Below, piece after piece: positions 12,900-26,095 of a DNA stretch of 64,000 nucleotides. The notes under the pieces are model-generated. The model saw nothing but the letters and a program-made list of their open reading frames with translations, made no database searches and was not told where the DNA came from. Numbering within the stretch: position 1 is the stretch's first letter; each line of letters starts with the position of its first letter. Where the stretch lies: positions 288,548-352,547 of the forward strand of contig JAECUM010092839.1 in assembly GCA_016617855.1 (NCBI GenBank), read 5' to 3'. The position numbers and the translations under genes were made by a program. This DNA is from Megalonaias nervosa. Taxonomy: Eukaryota; Mollusca; Bivalvia; Unionida; Unionidae.

Positions 12900-15800
12900 C
12901 TCATAAGCGAGTATATATGGTAATATATCTACATTTATGTCCAAGATTATACTTAAATACTGAAATTCACATGTTTCATTACTATTTATTGTTATGACAC
13001 AGTCTGGCATTTATTACGACATCTGTGATAACCTATTGTTTCTTGCAGAACGAATGCTTAATTTTTTTGGTGCTGTTCAGATGAATGTTTTTGTTGAATT
13101 TGTCTCTGTCTGTACTAAATTTGATATATGGCAGCTGAACACAACATATAGAAATGAGTTACGTGATGGGACCAAACCAAACGGAATGTTCTGTTTTCAC
13201 AGATCCCAAAGACATCGATACAAACTTTACTAGCTGTATTTACTGATGTACAATGCACACCAAATTGCAAATCAATGATAGATCAGGCCTTCTTCCCATC
13301 AAAAACTTCACTTGACCAATCAGAAGGCTGCATTTGTCAGTTTCAAGTTTTTCAAGTAATATTTCCACGTCTGGATAACATTTATTGCTCGACACTGAAC
13401 CTTACTAAAAAATATTCCGATTAAGCAAAATGCTACATTTAAACATTTCTAGCAAGATTCCCAGATCATGGAGTAACACATTTACTCCAACTTTTGAGTG
13501 AAGTTTCATGACAGAAGGACCAGATCTGCAGTGAATTCTGTCCTGGCAGATCAAGATCTTTGCAGTTCATTCTCTTGTGATGTGAACAGTATATAACCTG
13601 AATTGTCAACATATGGAAAGGCAGATCTGGTTTTATGCTGTTTTGTGTTGGGTATAAAATACACGCAGTAAAGTACACTAATTTGTAAAGTTGGTATCAG
13701 TTTTTTAAATTGTTTGACAGAGTTATATATTAGAATGTTAAGCATTTCAGATTGTTTGTCTTCAGTTCAAATCCAGTACAAAATTACTTTCAGCCCTAAT
13801 CATGACTTATAAGGGACATGTTTAATACAGAACAGTTCAACATTTGAATTTTTGAAGGTTTATGTTTTTGATCACTATGCTTGCGAACAGTTGTTGAAGA
13901 CAAGTATGAGAGTCAAGGGGTCAAGAAAAGAAAGTACTCATGTGAATGATGATAAGAACTAACATGCAGGATCTTTGGATATTTACTTGGGAATGGAAAG
14001 GGGGTAAGGTGGACATAACAAACGAGAAGCTTTATGTGGAATTCCAGAAATTATCTTTGCATTGAAGTGCTTTTTTTTTTTATAAAAGGCATTGCATAGT
14101 GTGACTATCAGGAAACTTTCAGTGCTAGCCCAAGAGTCCTAGATTTGAGTAGTAGTATCTGGAAGTTTCCAACTATATTTGGAAGGTTTGTAAGTGTATA
14201 TTGCCTTTTCTCAACAGTTTATAGCATGCCTAGCAAATATTTTCATGTTTTCTAAAACTCCAACCAAATACAGCTAAAATTTTACCTTTCATATGCTAAA
14301 TTTAATATGCAGTATATTTTAATTGTAGTCCAAGTCTCTGTCACTCTGCTGACAGGTTATGTCAGATCCAATCAAGAAGTCCAGATTTTGCCACTACAGG
14401 GTGTGTTTGTTGGCCTATATATTTCACTTGGGCATGGGACATTACTCATTTTGCCACAGCAATAAATAACCTACTTGTTTTGCAGTGCCTCAGCGCACAA
14501 ACACAAACCAGAATGCCCATATCACCATCTTCCATTTTGTCTCTGTTCCTAATACCTCTGTCATCTCATTTAGTCTGTTTGTACCTTTGTTGTGTTCCAC
14601 TTAGTACTGTTCACATACCTCATTCATCATCTCTCATTTAGTCTGTTTGTACCTTTGTTGTGTCCCACTTAGTACTGTTCACATACCTCATTCATCATCT
14701 CACATGTAGTCACTGTTCCAACACTTCAGTCATCTCCCATTTTATGACAGTTTGGACATCAGAAAGAACAGTGGTATGGTACAAAAATTGTCCAACAAAT
14801 CATATGAGTGAGGGCATGCATAATAAGTACCTGATGTAAAGATAAATAAGCTAACAGCATATACAAGTCACACATATCCATGGAATATTGGCAATGAAAT
14901 ATATCCATCAAAGGGGGAGGGGGGCTTTTTAATAGGCATTAGGCTCTAACATCAGCTGTTGGCAGAATGATGTCAGTGACTTGGACTTAAAAATTGTTGG
15001 TCACTATGAAAATTGATGAAATTGTTCAAAATGGCATTTGTTTTTGGTCAGTAACTTGAATGGCAACCATATTTTAAAGTCTCACAATGCAGTCAATTTT
15101 GCTTGTAACGTCAGTGATGTATATTGAGAAACAATCATTGACTTGCTATCCATCTAATTGTTTAATGCAAAATAATTTAGAATGTAGATTTATATATAAT
15201 TTATTCATTTATTGCCATTCCTATTAACACTGATCAAACTTTGAAACTAGAGGAGAAAGATTTTTTTATAATAAATTTACAGTTATTGAAAAATCATAGA
15301 TCAGATCTGGTCTGATTTAAAATACAGCTCTAATTTTTATATAAATAAAGCCAGAATTTTTTATGTAAATTAACAATAACCTTATTAGCTCATATTTTTT
15401 TTATTAATTTATGGATGGGGTACATACATTATTTAAGTTAGAAGCTGCTCCAAAAGCTGTACCTCGCCAGTTTTTTTTTTGCATAGGTGATCCAACAGTT
15501 TTAACCTTTCAACTAAATCAAATAATAAAGCATCAAAAAAAGTACCAAACAATCTGTTCAATCTGTTCCAATTCTCTTCAGTAGAGGAATATTTCTTGGC
15601 TTTGTGCATGTTAATTCTTTTTTTGAAGAATTGATGATTTTCATGTCAAAATATGACACCATTAGGAAAATGCCATAGTTGACAAGAATTTGGTATACTG
15701 TGCAGTACACAATGCATCAGGTGAAACTACTGATAATTCTGACAGAAAGAAGTCTCTGAACTATACACATTATATTCTTTTAGAAAAGGATGTTCAACAA

Positions 15801-16462
15801 AAGAACATTTAATGAGTAAGGTTACATTTAGTAAACGCATCATTTCAGATTTGTAAACTAAAGTACAGGCTTTCGTTATTGTATGGCCTACAGGAAGACT
15901 GTACCAGGTTTTGGTGCAAACAAATGAAACCGGGTTAATGTGAATGATATTTCAATTTTGATTTACAAAACATGAGATACACAGCAAGCTTTGTTGATTT
16001 TATTTTATCTTATATTTAAATGTGCTGAAATATGAATATGAAAGTGGTTCATTATGAATGAACCTCATTGTCTCAATCATTGAGACTGACTAGAAATCTT
16101 GCAGAATATACTTTCTGTCTTGCTGCTTTATACGCTAAAACCTAACTCCTTTGAGTGATAGTAATGCCCCTGTGACAAATATAAAAGAAATGGGACTTAA
16201 TTATCCTTCCAATAAAGCTGATATAAACCTTTGCCTGAATTATTCAGCAACTTGTGAAATAGGTATTGTCATGGTTATAAGTGTGGTGACAGAAAACTTG
16301 GATGACATTGTTTTGAATATGTAGATTATCTAGCAAGCTGACAAATAGACAAAAACCAGAGAATCACATTAACTCATTATTCATGCTACTAAGAATAAAT
16401 TAATGTGTGTACAGTTTGCTGTTAGCATTTTATCATTGTTAGCACCTCAGAAATAGTACTTA
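12900..16462. other. Intergenic, one tandem duplication, otherwise nothing seen
   Basis: AT-rich sequence with no convincing coding region on either strand. The only ordered feature besides the scattered CAGATCTG motifs is the 68-bp tandem duplication at 14567-14702. Confidence 0.4.
14567..14702. repeat. 68-bp tandem duplication
   Basis: Two adjacent 68-base copies (14567-14634, 14635-14702), each starting CATTTAGTCTGTTTGTACC. They differ by a single T/C in the part compared, so the duplication is recent. A third, weaker similarity follows at the right edge. Confidence 0.8.
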
Positions 16463-17043
16463 TGTTACAGCACTTGCCTTCTACTCACAGAATAGAAAAT
16501 ACAAGTCCAGTATTTGTTATAAGAAATTGGGTTTATTGTGCACAAGGCTGGTAAATAGAGATAAATACATTTCTCCGACATTCTTACATCCTTATATGGA
16601 ACAAAGGTCAAGTCCCATTTTCCTTGAAGCAAAAGAATCATCAGGCACTTTTCTTAACTGCAATCCCATGACCAGCACCCTTCAGAAGCTCCAATGGAAT
16701 GACCACCACTAACACATGCTGTTCATGGTATGTTGTTTATACAGACAAGTAGCAAACTAACCAATCAGAAAGTTACTTACCATTTGTATATAGTGGAACA
16801 GCTCAGCATGAACAATAATCAGGGTAGCTTCATTGCTCAGAGTGACCAAAACTTGGAACAGATAATCCTGGTTCAGGGTTGCCTAATTGGCTAAATATGT
16901 GTAAAATGAGAATAACACAATAATTGCAAAAGATGACTATTTCACTCATCAATGAACTCTAATTACATAAAATAATAAAATACCCACTTGTGCCTAAATA
17001 AAACATGAATATATAAAATTATAAAATATATGCTTCTGCTACA
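16463..17043 (-). repeat. 3' LTR of the gypsy element
   Basis: Direct copy of 23551-24132, with TG...CA ends on the plus strand. The adjacent minus-strand purine tract GTGGTGGGAAGTG (17044-17056) is the likely polypurine tract. Confidence 0.92.
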
Positions 17044-17056
17044 CACTTCCCACCAC
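17044..17056 (-). promoter_or_regulatory. Polypurine tract of the gypsy element
   Basis: On the minus strand it reads GTGGTGGGAAGTG directly before the LTR. This is the expected place and composition of a plus-strand DNA priming site. Confidence 0.75.
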
Positions 17057-17199
17057 ACATTTAAATGATGTCCTCATCATTTAGGGGTATCCACCATGAT
17101 GGAAATTATGGCTTTGGAAATGGTTTCAGGCGTACTGTTAAAAACTCTGTGTGCAATGACTGGAGGACACTGACTTTTGTTAGCCACCTGGCTCAGTAA

Positions 17200-20100
17200 C
17201 AGCTTGGGACATCACATAGTCTCCAGAGGTCATCCATGAAGGTACTTTCGTCACTCGACTAGAACGTTGTGGTGGTGGAACAGGCAAGGAACTCTTCTTT
17301 GTTTATAACTGATCATTCTTTGTTTATAACTGATCAGTAACTACTACATTACTGGGGCTGTCAACCCTGGTGTGACTCGGTACTGTAGAGTCATCATCAA
17401 TGTTGATCACAGTGTCTTCTGGATTCATAGCTCCAGACTGTTCAGTAGTATGAGCACTCTGCTCATTATCATCAACTGCACTATCTGAAACCAACTCCTC
17501 CCATGCTGGGATTACCATCATCTTGTTTTGAAGAGATTTCATCATCCACTCTAAGACTCTCACTGGAGGAGTCTGCAATTGAATTTTCGCTGGCTAAATC
17601 ATCTTCAACACTGTTCCTGACAGACATCTCCCATATCTGCCATTTCGGAACCACCAGATACACCAATCATTTCATTATCACTTGGAAGATAAAGCAATAT
17701 AGAGTTCTTTTCATCCTGGTCTGAATCTGTTTCCCTGAAATTATTCTTGGGTGAATTTGCTGTCCTGGATGTCGCAGACTTGAAAGCTTGTTTCTCTTGC
17801 TTACAATTACTGTGCTCTGATTGAATTGGCAGGGTGCCAATAGGAAGCAGCAAATTTCTATAAAGCATGCATTTGGGTCCTTTGCTGTCTTCCAATCATA
17901 TAACGTAAACTGGAATATCCGGGTTTGGTTGGGATTGTACAATGTAAATATTAGTCTCCCAGCGATCAGCAATTTTGTGTTTTCCATCAAATGCCACAAT
18001 CTTCACAAGAACTCGATCCCCGGGCTGAAGAGTTGCAGCTCTTGCTTTCATGTCATATGCCCTCTTCTGTTTTTCTTGAGATTTTCCTGCAAGACATGTG
18101 GCTAGTTTGTACGATTCTTCCAATCGGTTCCGAACAGATTTATTATAAATGGACAAATTGCCCGATCCACTACCCGTGTCTAATCCAAATGTGAGGTCAA
18201 GAGGTAGACGTGGCTGTCTTCCAAACATCAGAAAGAATGATGTCTGGCCTGTTGACTCATGGCACATGCAATTATATGCATGAACCAATGGCCCTATATA
18301 GCTTTTCCAATCCTTTTTCTGATCTGGGTTGAGAGTTCTGAACATATCTAGCAGTCGCTCACACATACCATTGCCCATTGGATGATAGGGAGTCATGCGA
18401 GACTTCTTTATTCCAGTAATTTGACATAATTCCTTGATGACCTTACTTTCAAAGTTTGCACCCTGGTCTGAATGTAAACGCTGAGGCATACCATAATGCA
18501 CTATAAAACCATTAAACAGAGCCTCAGCTGTACTCCTGGCTGTCTGGTTTCTTGTCGGAATGGCCTTTGCATACCTGGTAAAATGATCTGTAATAATCAG
18601 TATATTTTGGTAGCCTTCTATGGACATCTCAAAGTCAGAAAATCGATGCAAACAAGTTCCAATGGCTGTGTGGTCACTATGTTGATGAGTGGTGCTCGAA
18701 CATCCATTGACAATCTTCTAAGCGTGCAACGACGGAATTTTTGGATCCATATTTCCACATCTTTTGCCATGCGCTGCCAATAGAATCTATCCCTCTGGAG
18801 AGAAAGTGTCCTGTCTCAGCCTAAATGACCGCAATCATCATGTAAGTAGTGCATAGCCTCCTCACGGTGAGACTTGGGAAGTACCAGCTGTAGTTAATCA
18901 TGATCATCAGCACTTGTCCTCCTGTATAGCACACCTCTTCGCAGGCATAAATTGTCATGGGTCCGAAATAATGCTAAATGATCTCTTCCAGTAGGTAAGG
19001 ACTGTCGATTAGGCTTTCCTTTGTCTCATACATGCTTTACCCATTCCCTCATAACAGGATCCTTGGATTGAGCAACTCTCCAGTCTGTCATTGCGGCAAT
19101 TCCATAACCATAGTCAATATCATCAAGAACATCTGCATACAGACAAAAAATTTCAACAAATGGTTGGGTACTAGCTAAATTGCAGAGAGCGTGTCTCTTT
19201 GGTAATAGTCTTCATATCCTTGGTGCTGCCTCTGCTCTCTACACATGGCAACCGAGATGGACTGTCTGTTACTGAAATTCCTCAATCCGGGTCTGTAAAT
19301 CATGTCAAAGTTGTAAGCAGCTAGAGCAGCTAACCATCGATGCCCAGTGGCATCAAGTTTAGCTGATGTAAGAATATATGTGAGCGGATTGTTGTCAGTG
19401 TACACAGTAAAGTACTGTCCATAAAGGTAATCATTGAATTTCTCAGTGATTGCCCACTTTAATACCAGGAATTCTAATCGATGCACTGCATAATTTCGCT
19501 CATTTTTTGTTAATCCTCTGCTGGCAAAGCTGATTACTTGCTTGATGCTATCTTGAATCTGATACAGAACTGCACCAAGGCTGTGTTGACTGGCATCGGT
19601 GTGCAGCTCGAAAGGTTGCCCAATGTCAATGTAGCCTAGAATAGGTGGTAAAGAGAGCATCCTTCAGCTGTTGAAAGGCTTCCTCCTGTTCCAGTCACCA
19701 CTTCCATGGTCTTTCTTCTGACGCATACCCGCTTTATTCCGAGTGTTTGGCATTAATTCTTATAATGGTCTAGCTATCTTCGAGAAGTTCTTCACAAACT
19801 TGCGGTATTAACCAGTAAATCCAAGGAATTACCTCACTTCCTCAGAGCTGTGTGGAGCTGGCCAGTTTATGATCTTGTCAATCTTGGTTGGATCTGCCTC
19901 AACACCTGCCTATGATACAACATGGCCAACATATATGACCCTTTCTTTGAAGAATTGGCACTTCTTTGGGGATAACTTCAAACCACACTCCCTAAGCCTT
20001 GTTAGGACCTTCTCCAGATTCTTGAAATGTTCTTCATAGGTTTTACCGAAAATGATGATATCATCTGGATAGATCACGCAGATGGTCAGATGCATATCTC

Positions 20101-21430
20101 CCAGGCACTCTTCCATCAATCTCTGGTATGTAGCTGGTGCATTGCAAAGTCCCATGGGTAGTCTCTCCAACTCATAGAAACCTAGTGGACCCATTGTAAA
20201 GGCTGTCCTCTCCTTATGAGATTCATCTAATTCAATTTGATGATACCCCGACTACATATCCAGCACTGTAAAATATTTAGATCCAGCCAAACAGTCCAAA
20301 ATATCTTCAGTCTTGGGCGAGGCATAGGAGTCCTTGATTGTCATCTTATTCAACTGCCGAAAATCAACGCACAAGCAAAGTTTTCCATCCTTCTTCCTCA
20401 CTAAAACAACATTGCTGGCCCAAGGACTATGTGATATACGAATCACTCCACTAGCAAGTAACTGGTGAAGGTGATCTTTCACCTCACTGTACATGGAAGG
20501 GGGTATCCAATGGTATCTTTGTTTAAAAGGTGTTTTGTCGATCAGATTGATGCGATGCTTTACTGCTGCCATAAATCCCAAATCTGTTTCACTTCTGGAA
20601 AAGATGTCTTTGAATTTCTTTATAAGCTCTATTCCATTTTGTAGATCATCTTTGGACAGTTTATCCGAAGTGATGTCCATCTGACTGAGAAGGTCATCTA
20701 CTCGCTTCCTTCCAACCACATCTGCTGGGATATCAGCCACATACACTGGTTGCAACTCACACAAAATAGCTCTAGGTGGAATACTGATTGTCCTGGAAGT
20801 CGCGTTTGACACATGAACTTCTGTCAGACCATTCCTCATATAGTTGTAAGTCACCAGACCTGGAGAAATATCTAAGTCTTCATTTACTGTGGACATCATT
20901 GAATTCTGAAGCAGAGCACATGTTGAATGATAAGGCATCTCTTTATCAATGAAGGTTAGCAATATCACATTGCTATTGCTTTCCACAATAATATGTGACT
21001 CTGCACTCTTCAAAACAACTAGACAAAAGTTTCTCTTTGCTAACTCCTTTTCTTGGAAGATCAAACATCTGAATGTCAAATACCACGGAGTTTGCAATCG
21101 AGCTGTCTGTAGAAATCTTGCTCCATGCTCACTTTTGCATTCCTCTAGAACATGCATTAGGTAGTTTGTCCCTAACAACACAGGAACGTGACTACTGTAA
21201 TTGCAGTCTGCCACAACTAGCATTAGACAATGTTGTCTTTCCATATTTGACAGTGTTGCTTTCTATTTCAACCTCTATGTAGCCATTATATGGTAACTTC
21301 TCTCCTTTCGTACATTCAACATTCAAAAGGTCTGTAATGGGCTCAGTCAGTCGTCTTCAAATTCTCGTTATAAAATGTCTGGCTAACTGTTGATACAGTC
21401 GATCCAGTATCAATCAGTGAATTTACTCTA
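17200..21430 (-). pseudogene. pol: gypsy pol: protease, reverse transcriptase, RNase H, integrase
   Basis: Domains run in order on the minus strand. Protease: DTGST near 21400. RT: LCLCVDFRQLN and FTVLDM, a stop, then LPMGLCNAPATYQRLM and YPDD near 20070-20100. RNase H: ELHTDASQHSLGAVL near 19600. Integrase: TDHFTRYAKAIP, SDQGANF and the final Glu in NGMCERL, between 18651 and 18300. A C-terminal tail continues to about 17200. The RT active site reads YPDD where family members have YLDD or YVDD, so a Pro sits inside the catalytic loop. Stops and frameshifts near 20250, 19850-19660, 18800 and 17900 break the frame. The polyprotein is inactive. Confidence 0.9.
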
Positions 21431-22523
21431 ATCCTTTATGCTTCTTGGGGAAACCCCTTGGAAAGCCTACTGCTTGCCCCCAGCCATAGGCCTCGTGAAG
21501 TTTTAAATCCCGTTTCGAATGGTCTAGTCGAACACGACAAGCAGAAGCAATTTGTCAGATTTGCCCGCAGCGCCAGCATATTCGGTCTTTCCTCTCATCA
21601 GTATTATCTGCCTTAAATTGATTCCTATAATGTTGCTGGTTGTTGGATACGTGGGATACTGAATGCTCCTTAAGCATCTTCACTTCATGTGACAGCTGCT
21701 GGACATGACCCCACAATTCACAAAGTTCATTGTTTTGTGATGTGGTTGAAGTTGATGCCATATTAAGATGGGTAGTTCACTCGGTGCATTTTAGCTCATC
21801 TTCCCTTTGCCTGTGTTCAGATTCAATACGACGAAGGGCTACTCAATTCGTCAAATGTCTTGAGTGAGTCAAACTTATGGCCAGACACATCCTTAAGCGT
21901 CTGTTTAAGTCCTGTCCACAGCATTGCCCTTAGCATATCATTTGTCTCACTGGTCTTCACTAGCCCTTTTTGGACGGCTTTTTGTTCAAAAAATCTTCCA
22001 GCCTACAACTCCATGTAGAAATATCTTCGTTCTCTTTTTGATGAGCACTATAGAAGTCGGCTGATAAAGTCTCCTTCAAATCTACATTGCCATACATGCT
22101 GTCCAGCTTTGATAATAACTCCTTAATGGATGCTGTTGGACCCAATCACATAGCAATCCATCCAGCTTCTCTCAAGGAATGTCGGATGGCATGAGATACC
22201 TGGTCCAGTGGATATATACCTTGTTGTAAGCATGTAGCTTCATATCTCCATAATTCATATGATGTTTCACTCATCCTGTCTCCTGAAAATACTGATAACC
22301 TTAACTCATGTGGTAGTGTGACAGATATAGGACCAATGGCCACGGATGCTGTTGCATGTGATGCTGTCAGCTCTTCCTTAACAGGAGATGCACCCAATGA
22401 AGCGGTAAAGTCTGCCATCCACTTTGCAGAATCTGCAGAATCTTCAGATGTGTCTGCCTTGGGCTTGACCTTTAAAGCCTTAAAGGCCCCTACCATGTTT
22501 AGAACTTCTTCTGTGAACTGCAT
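21431..22523 (-). pseudogene. gag: gypsy gag
   Basis: The N-terminal 125 residues (ORF 22523-22146) lead to a stop, then a capsid-like block with KELLSKLDSMYGNV and WSCRLEDFLNK (22145-21960). The region ends with a zinc knuckle start CWRCGQI (near 21560), after which a stop replaces part of the knuckle before an AC-RVRLDH sequence. This layout matches gag of an invertebrate gypsy clade common in molluscs and cnidarians (recalled pattern). At least three interruptions make it non-functional. Confidence 0.82.
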
Positions 22524-22577
22524 ATCTACTCAAAAAACTGAGCGATCAAAATGACGAAATGCACGAACTTTTGCGCA

Positions 22578-22671
<94 letters not shown>
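22578..22671. repeat. (TA)n microsatellite in the retroelement leader
   Basis: About 94 bases of nearly pure alternating T and A, just upstream of gag in element orientation. The open frame through it encodes only alternating Tyr-Ile and is not a gene. Confidence 0.95.
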
Positions 22672-22674
<3 letters not shown>

Positions 22675-23530
22675 AACGTTCAGAATTCAAGAAATGTCAG
22701 GTCAAAAAAAAATAGATATAGGGCCAGTTAAACAAGAATATTGCAAGAAAATAAAGATCACTCTGTAAGAACCATTTTTGTGTTGTCAATAGTGAATATT
22801 GTACCATTGGAAAAATAGTCTATGGGAAAATAGGTTCTAGTGAACCAGAACTACCCCCTGTATTCTAACTCTGGTATAATGCAGATTTTAAGATGCAAAA
22901 GAAATTTCCAAAGCAACATATTTCCCAAAATTGTACTAAGGAAAAAAAACAAATGAATGGCCACAAAATTAAAGTTCAGGAAGGAAATTCCATTAATATG
23001 AGTATCTGTTACAGTGGATTGCTATATTATGGACTTAAGATATAAATGCACTAAAAAATATATATAGCAAGTTTAATTATTCATAGATGCTTCTGTAATA
23101 AATACAAATTGATTCAACTAGCACTTATGGTAACCATTCTTACCAACTTCATCAAAGAATAATTTGGTCCAGGTTAAATGAACAAACAAATTACACAGTA
23201 TCCTAATGAGTCAAAACACAAATATCAGTCTGTAAAAACACGATGAATATCACTGTCAATCACAAGCTTCAGATGATCCACAGAGTATCAGTAAAAATGC
23301 TCACAAAAACATTTCCTGAATCCCATGAATGAAGCAGAGAATAAACACGGCTGGAGTTCCATATGTATTCTTCTATGATGAAGTTGGTTTTTATAAAGTT
23401 ATATGACTGGAATACCCACATGTACACATCCACTGGCAGCGTGATATTGAAGAGAATTGCATCTGCGTCTATTTTGTTTAATCCTCCTTCCACCATGCAC
23501 ATGTACACAACCTCGGCTTCAGCACAGTAA

Positions 23531-23548
23531 GTCCCACAGTGGGCGCCA
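23531..23548 (-). promoter_or_regulatory. Primer binding site of the gypsy element
   Basis: On the minus strand it reads TGGCGCCCACTGTGGGAC, two bases from the 5' LTR. It begins TGGCGCC as many retroelement PBSs do. The matching host tRNA was not identified. Confidence 0.8.
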
Positions 23549-23550
23549 AA

Positions 23551-24132
23551 TGTTACAGCACTTGCCTTCTACTCACAGAATAGAAAATACAAGTCCAGTA
23601 TTTGTTATAAGAAATTGGGTTTATTGTGCACAAGGCTGGTAAATAGAGATAAATACATTTCTCCTACGTTCTTACACCCTTATATGGGACAAAGGTCAAG
23701 TCCCATTTTTCCTTGAAGCAAAGAATCATCAGGCACTTTTCTTAACTGCAATCCCATGACCAGCACCCTTCAGAAGCTCCAATGGAATGACCACCACTAA
23801 CACACGCTGTTCATGCTATGTTGTTTATACAGACAAGTAGCAAACTAACCAATCAGAAAGTTACTTACCACTTGTCATATAATAGAACAGCTCAGCATGA
23901 ACAATAATCAGCGTAGCTTCATTGCTCAGAGTGAACAAAACTTGAACAGATAATACTGATTCAAGGTTGCCTAATTGGTTAAATATGTGTAAAATGAGAA
24001 TAACACAATAACTGCAACTGATGACTTTATTTCACTCATCAGTGAACACTAATTACATAAAATAATAAAATACCCACTTGTGCCTAAATAAAACATGAAT
24101 ATATAAATTAAAAAATATATGCTTCTGCTACA
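23551..24132 (-). repeat. 5' LTR of the gypsy element
   Basis: Direct repeat of 16463-17043, with the same ends and an adjacent PBS. It would carry the promoter for the minus-strand transcript. Confidence 0.92.
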
Positions 24133-25690
24133 CTTGTCAATCTCTGAATGCTGAAACTGCACAGGTTGGCACCTCCAAAATTGAAACCTCCCAAATTTTG
24201 TTTTATACATGTGCACTGTCAGATTTAAAATAAGGGTAGACTCAACAGAGTGCCTAAATTAAAATAAATATGGTACAGCAGTTTTCTTTAACATTTTAAG
24301 TTTTATCTACAATGTTAACTATTTTTTTCAGTGTAGATGAGACTGTCAGAGAATTTAACATGCTTTGTCTTGTTTACTGAAACCTTGATAGATTGTTATG
24401 TGAATATAATGTTTTATTACATGTTAAAATATTTTAACACATTTTAATAGGATTACCTATTTGTTCAATGTCGAATCATTGTGATTTTTTTTTTTTAATT
24501 TTAAATCTTTTGACATATATTGATTAGTTTCAAAACCACTTGCTGCAAAGCCAGTGTTAAAATTAAAATTTGTTTATTGAGATGAAAGTCATTTAAGATA
24601 AATAGATTTATGTTTATGCATTTAATGTTTTACTGGATACTTGGAGTGAGAAGTACATTATAGATGTTGGAAATAAATAGTGTCAGTACATTTATCAGGC
24701 TCAAGATATTACCAGATGTATTTCATGTACCTACTCAAATATTACTAAGGTCAACACTGCTAGCCTGAATTCCCGGCACACAAAAATTAATATAAGCACC
24801 AAAATTATTAAAGTTGGAAGATTTTTCTTCTCCATTTCTTTATTTACTGTACTAATTATTAAGTAAAAATGTTATCATTTGTTCTAGTTTAAAATAACAT
24901 TCAGGTAGGCTAATCTTTTTCTTAATGTCAATCACTAGATACAGTGTTTGATCTTTATAACTATATTCTAGAGTATTACAATATTTCTTCCAAATTTTGT
25001 GCATTATGAATATGTCATTTTACTTTCTGTGTGAAGTTTTGTCTTGTGTGTGGCAATGTCTGCAGCATTAGCAAAAATGTTTAAAACTCAGTGTTAAAGG
25101 TTGAAGGCTTATTTTCAAGTCAAGTACTTTCTGTATCAGTAAGAGCTTTGTCTTTTAATCCCCAATATTCTAAGCCTGTGCATCCTATGGACCCTTATTA
25201 ATTATCACTGGATCTTACGTTTCCTGAAGTTAAATGGCAGTATTAAATATAGTAAAACTAAAGATTTGATATTATACACTTCTATTGATTTATGTTAAAC
25301 ATAATAGTGTCTACCAATTTCCTCTTTTCTCACATGGACCCATAAGTTTCCAACAAGAAATACAATTCCTAATCCTTGACTACAATGATCAAAGGCCTAC
25401 ACAATTAGTCTAAAGTTTGTATGTTTTATTTTCCAATAAAATTAAAAGTGTGGAAAGTACAGCACAAATCTATACACAATTTCCAGATTACTTAATTCGT
25501 AAGTATGAACTTGGCAAATGCACATTTGATTGGTTCCCTGTTTTTGATGGAAAAGAAGAACATGAAATATTAAATTGGACCTTTGTTTCTATCCATCCAT
25601 CCTTCCTTCCATCTACCCAACATTAGTGTCTGCAGAGTAACTCCCGTAGTTATTTTTGGATTTGAGCCAAATGTTGTATGCAGCTAGATC
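24133..25690. other. Intergenic, nothing supported
   Basis: AT-rich with short unremarkable ORFs, including 25417-25626. No recognisable repeat or gene. Confidence 0.4.
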
Positions 25691-25699
25691 TTGAAGGGA

Positions 25700-26075
25700 C
25701 CTTGGTTGAATTTGATCGTCAGCAGCCAATGTCATTGGCACAATAATGTTCCTGATTGTCAGAGCTACCCACTTCATTGAGTTTGATTGTCAGCAGCCTA
25801 CGTCATTGTTTGGCACAATAATAGCCCCTGGCTGTCAGAACCATCCCCTTCACTGAGTTTTATTGTCAACAGCCAATGTCATTGTTTGGCACAATAATAG
25901 CCCCCGACTGTCAGAGCAACCAACTTCACTGAGTTTGTCGGCAGCCTATGTCATTGGCACAATAATAGCCCCTGATTGTCAACAGCCTACGTAATTGTAT
26001 AGCAGAAGAATAGCACCTGATTGTCAGATCCACCCACATCATTGAGTTTGATTGTCGGTAGCCTATATCATTGTT
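25700..26075. repeat. ~77-bp tandem repeat array, five to six copies
   Basis: Units contain GAGTTTGATTGTCAGCAGCC, then 'tcattgtttggcacaataatagcccc', then 'ctgtcagagc' and 'cacttcact'. Copies start near 25708, 25777, 25854, 25931, 25972 and 26044. Some copies lack internal segments. Confidence 0.8.
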
Positions 26076-26095
26076 TTTACTGAAAATTAGTTATT

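Larger units (their letters stand above)
16463..24132 (-). mobile_element. Ty3/gypsy LTR retrotransposon, full-length but defective
   Basis: Two direct LTRs of 581 and 582 bases bracket gag and pol read on the minus strand. A PBS lies inside the right LTR and a purine tract inside the left one, so transcription would run right to left. The LTRs begin TGTTACAG and end TGCTACA on the plus strand. Flanks read CTTA at 16459-16462 and CTTG at 24133-24136, which would be a 4-bp target duplication with one mismatch. The LTRs differ by a few percent in the stretches compared, pointing to a moderately recent insertion. Coding regions have several frameshifts and stops. Confidence 0.93.

Noticed and set aside
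22559..22768. 69-codon ORF of alternating Tyr-Ile
   Set aside because: Translation of a (TA)n microsatellite.
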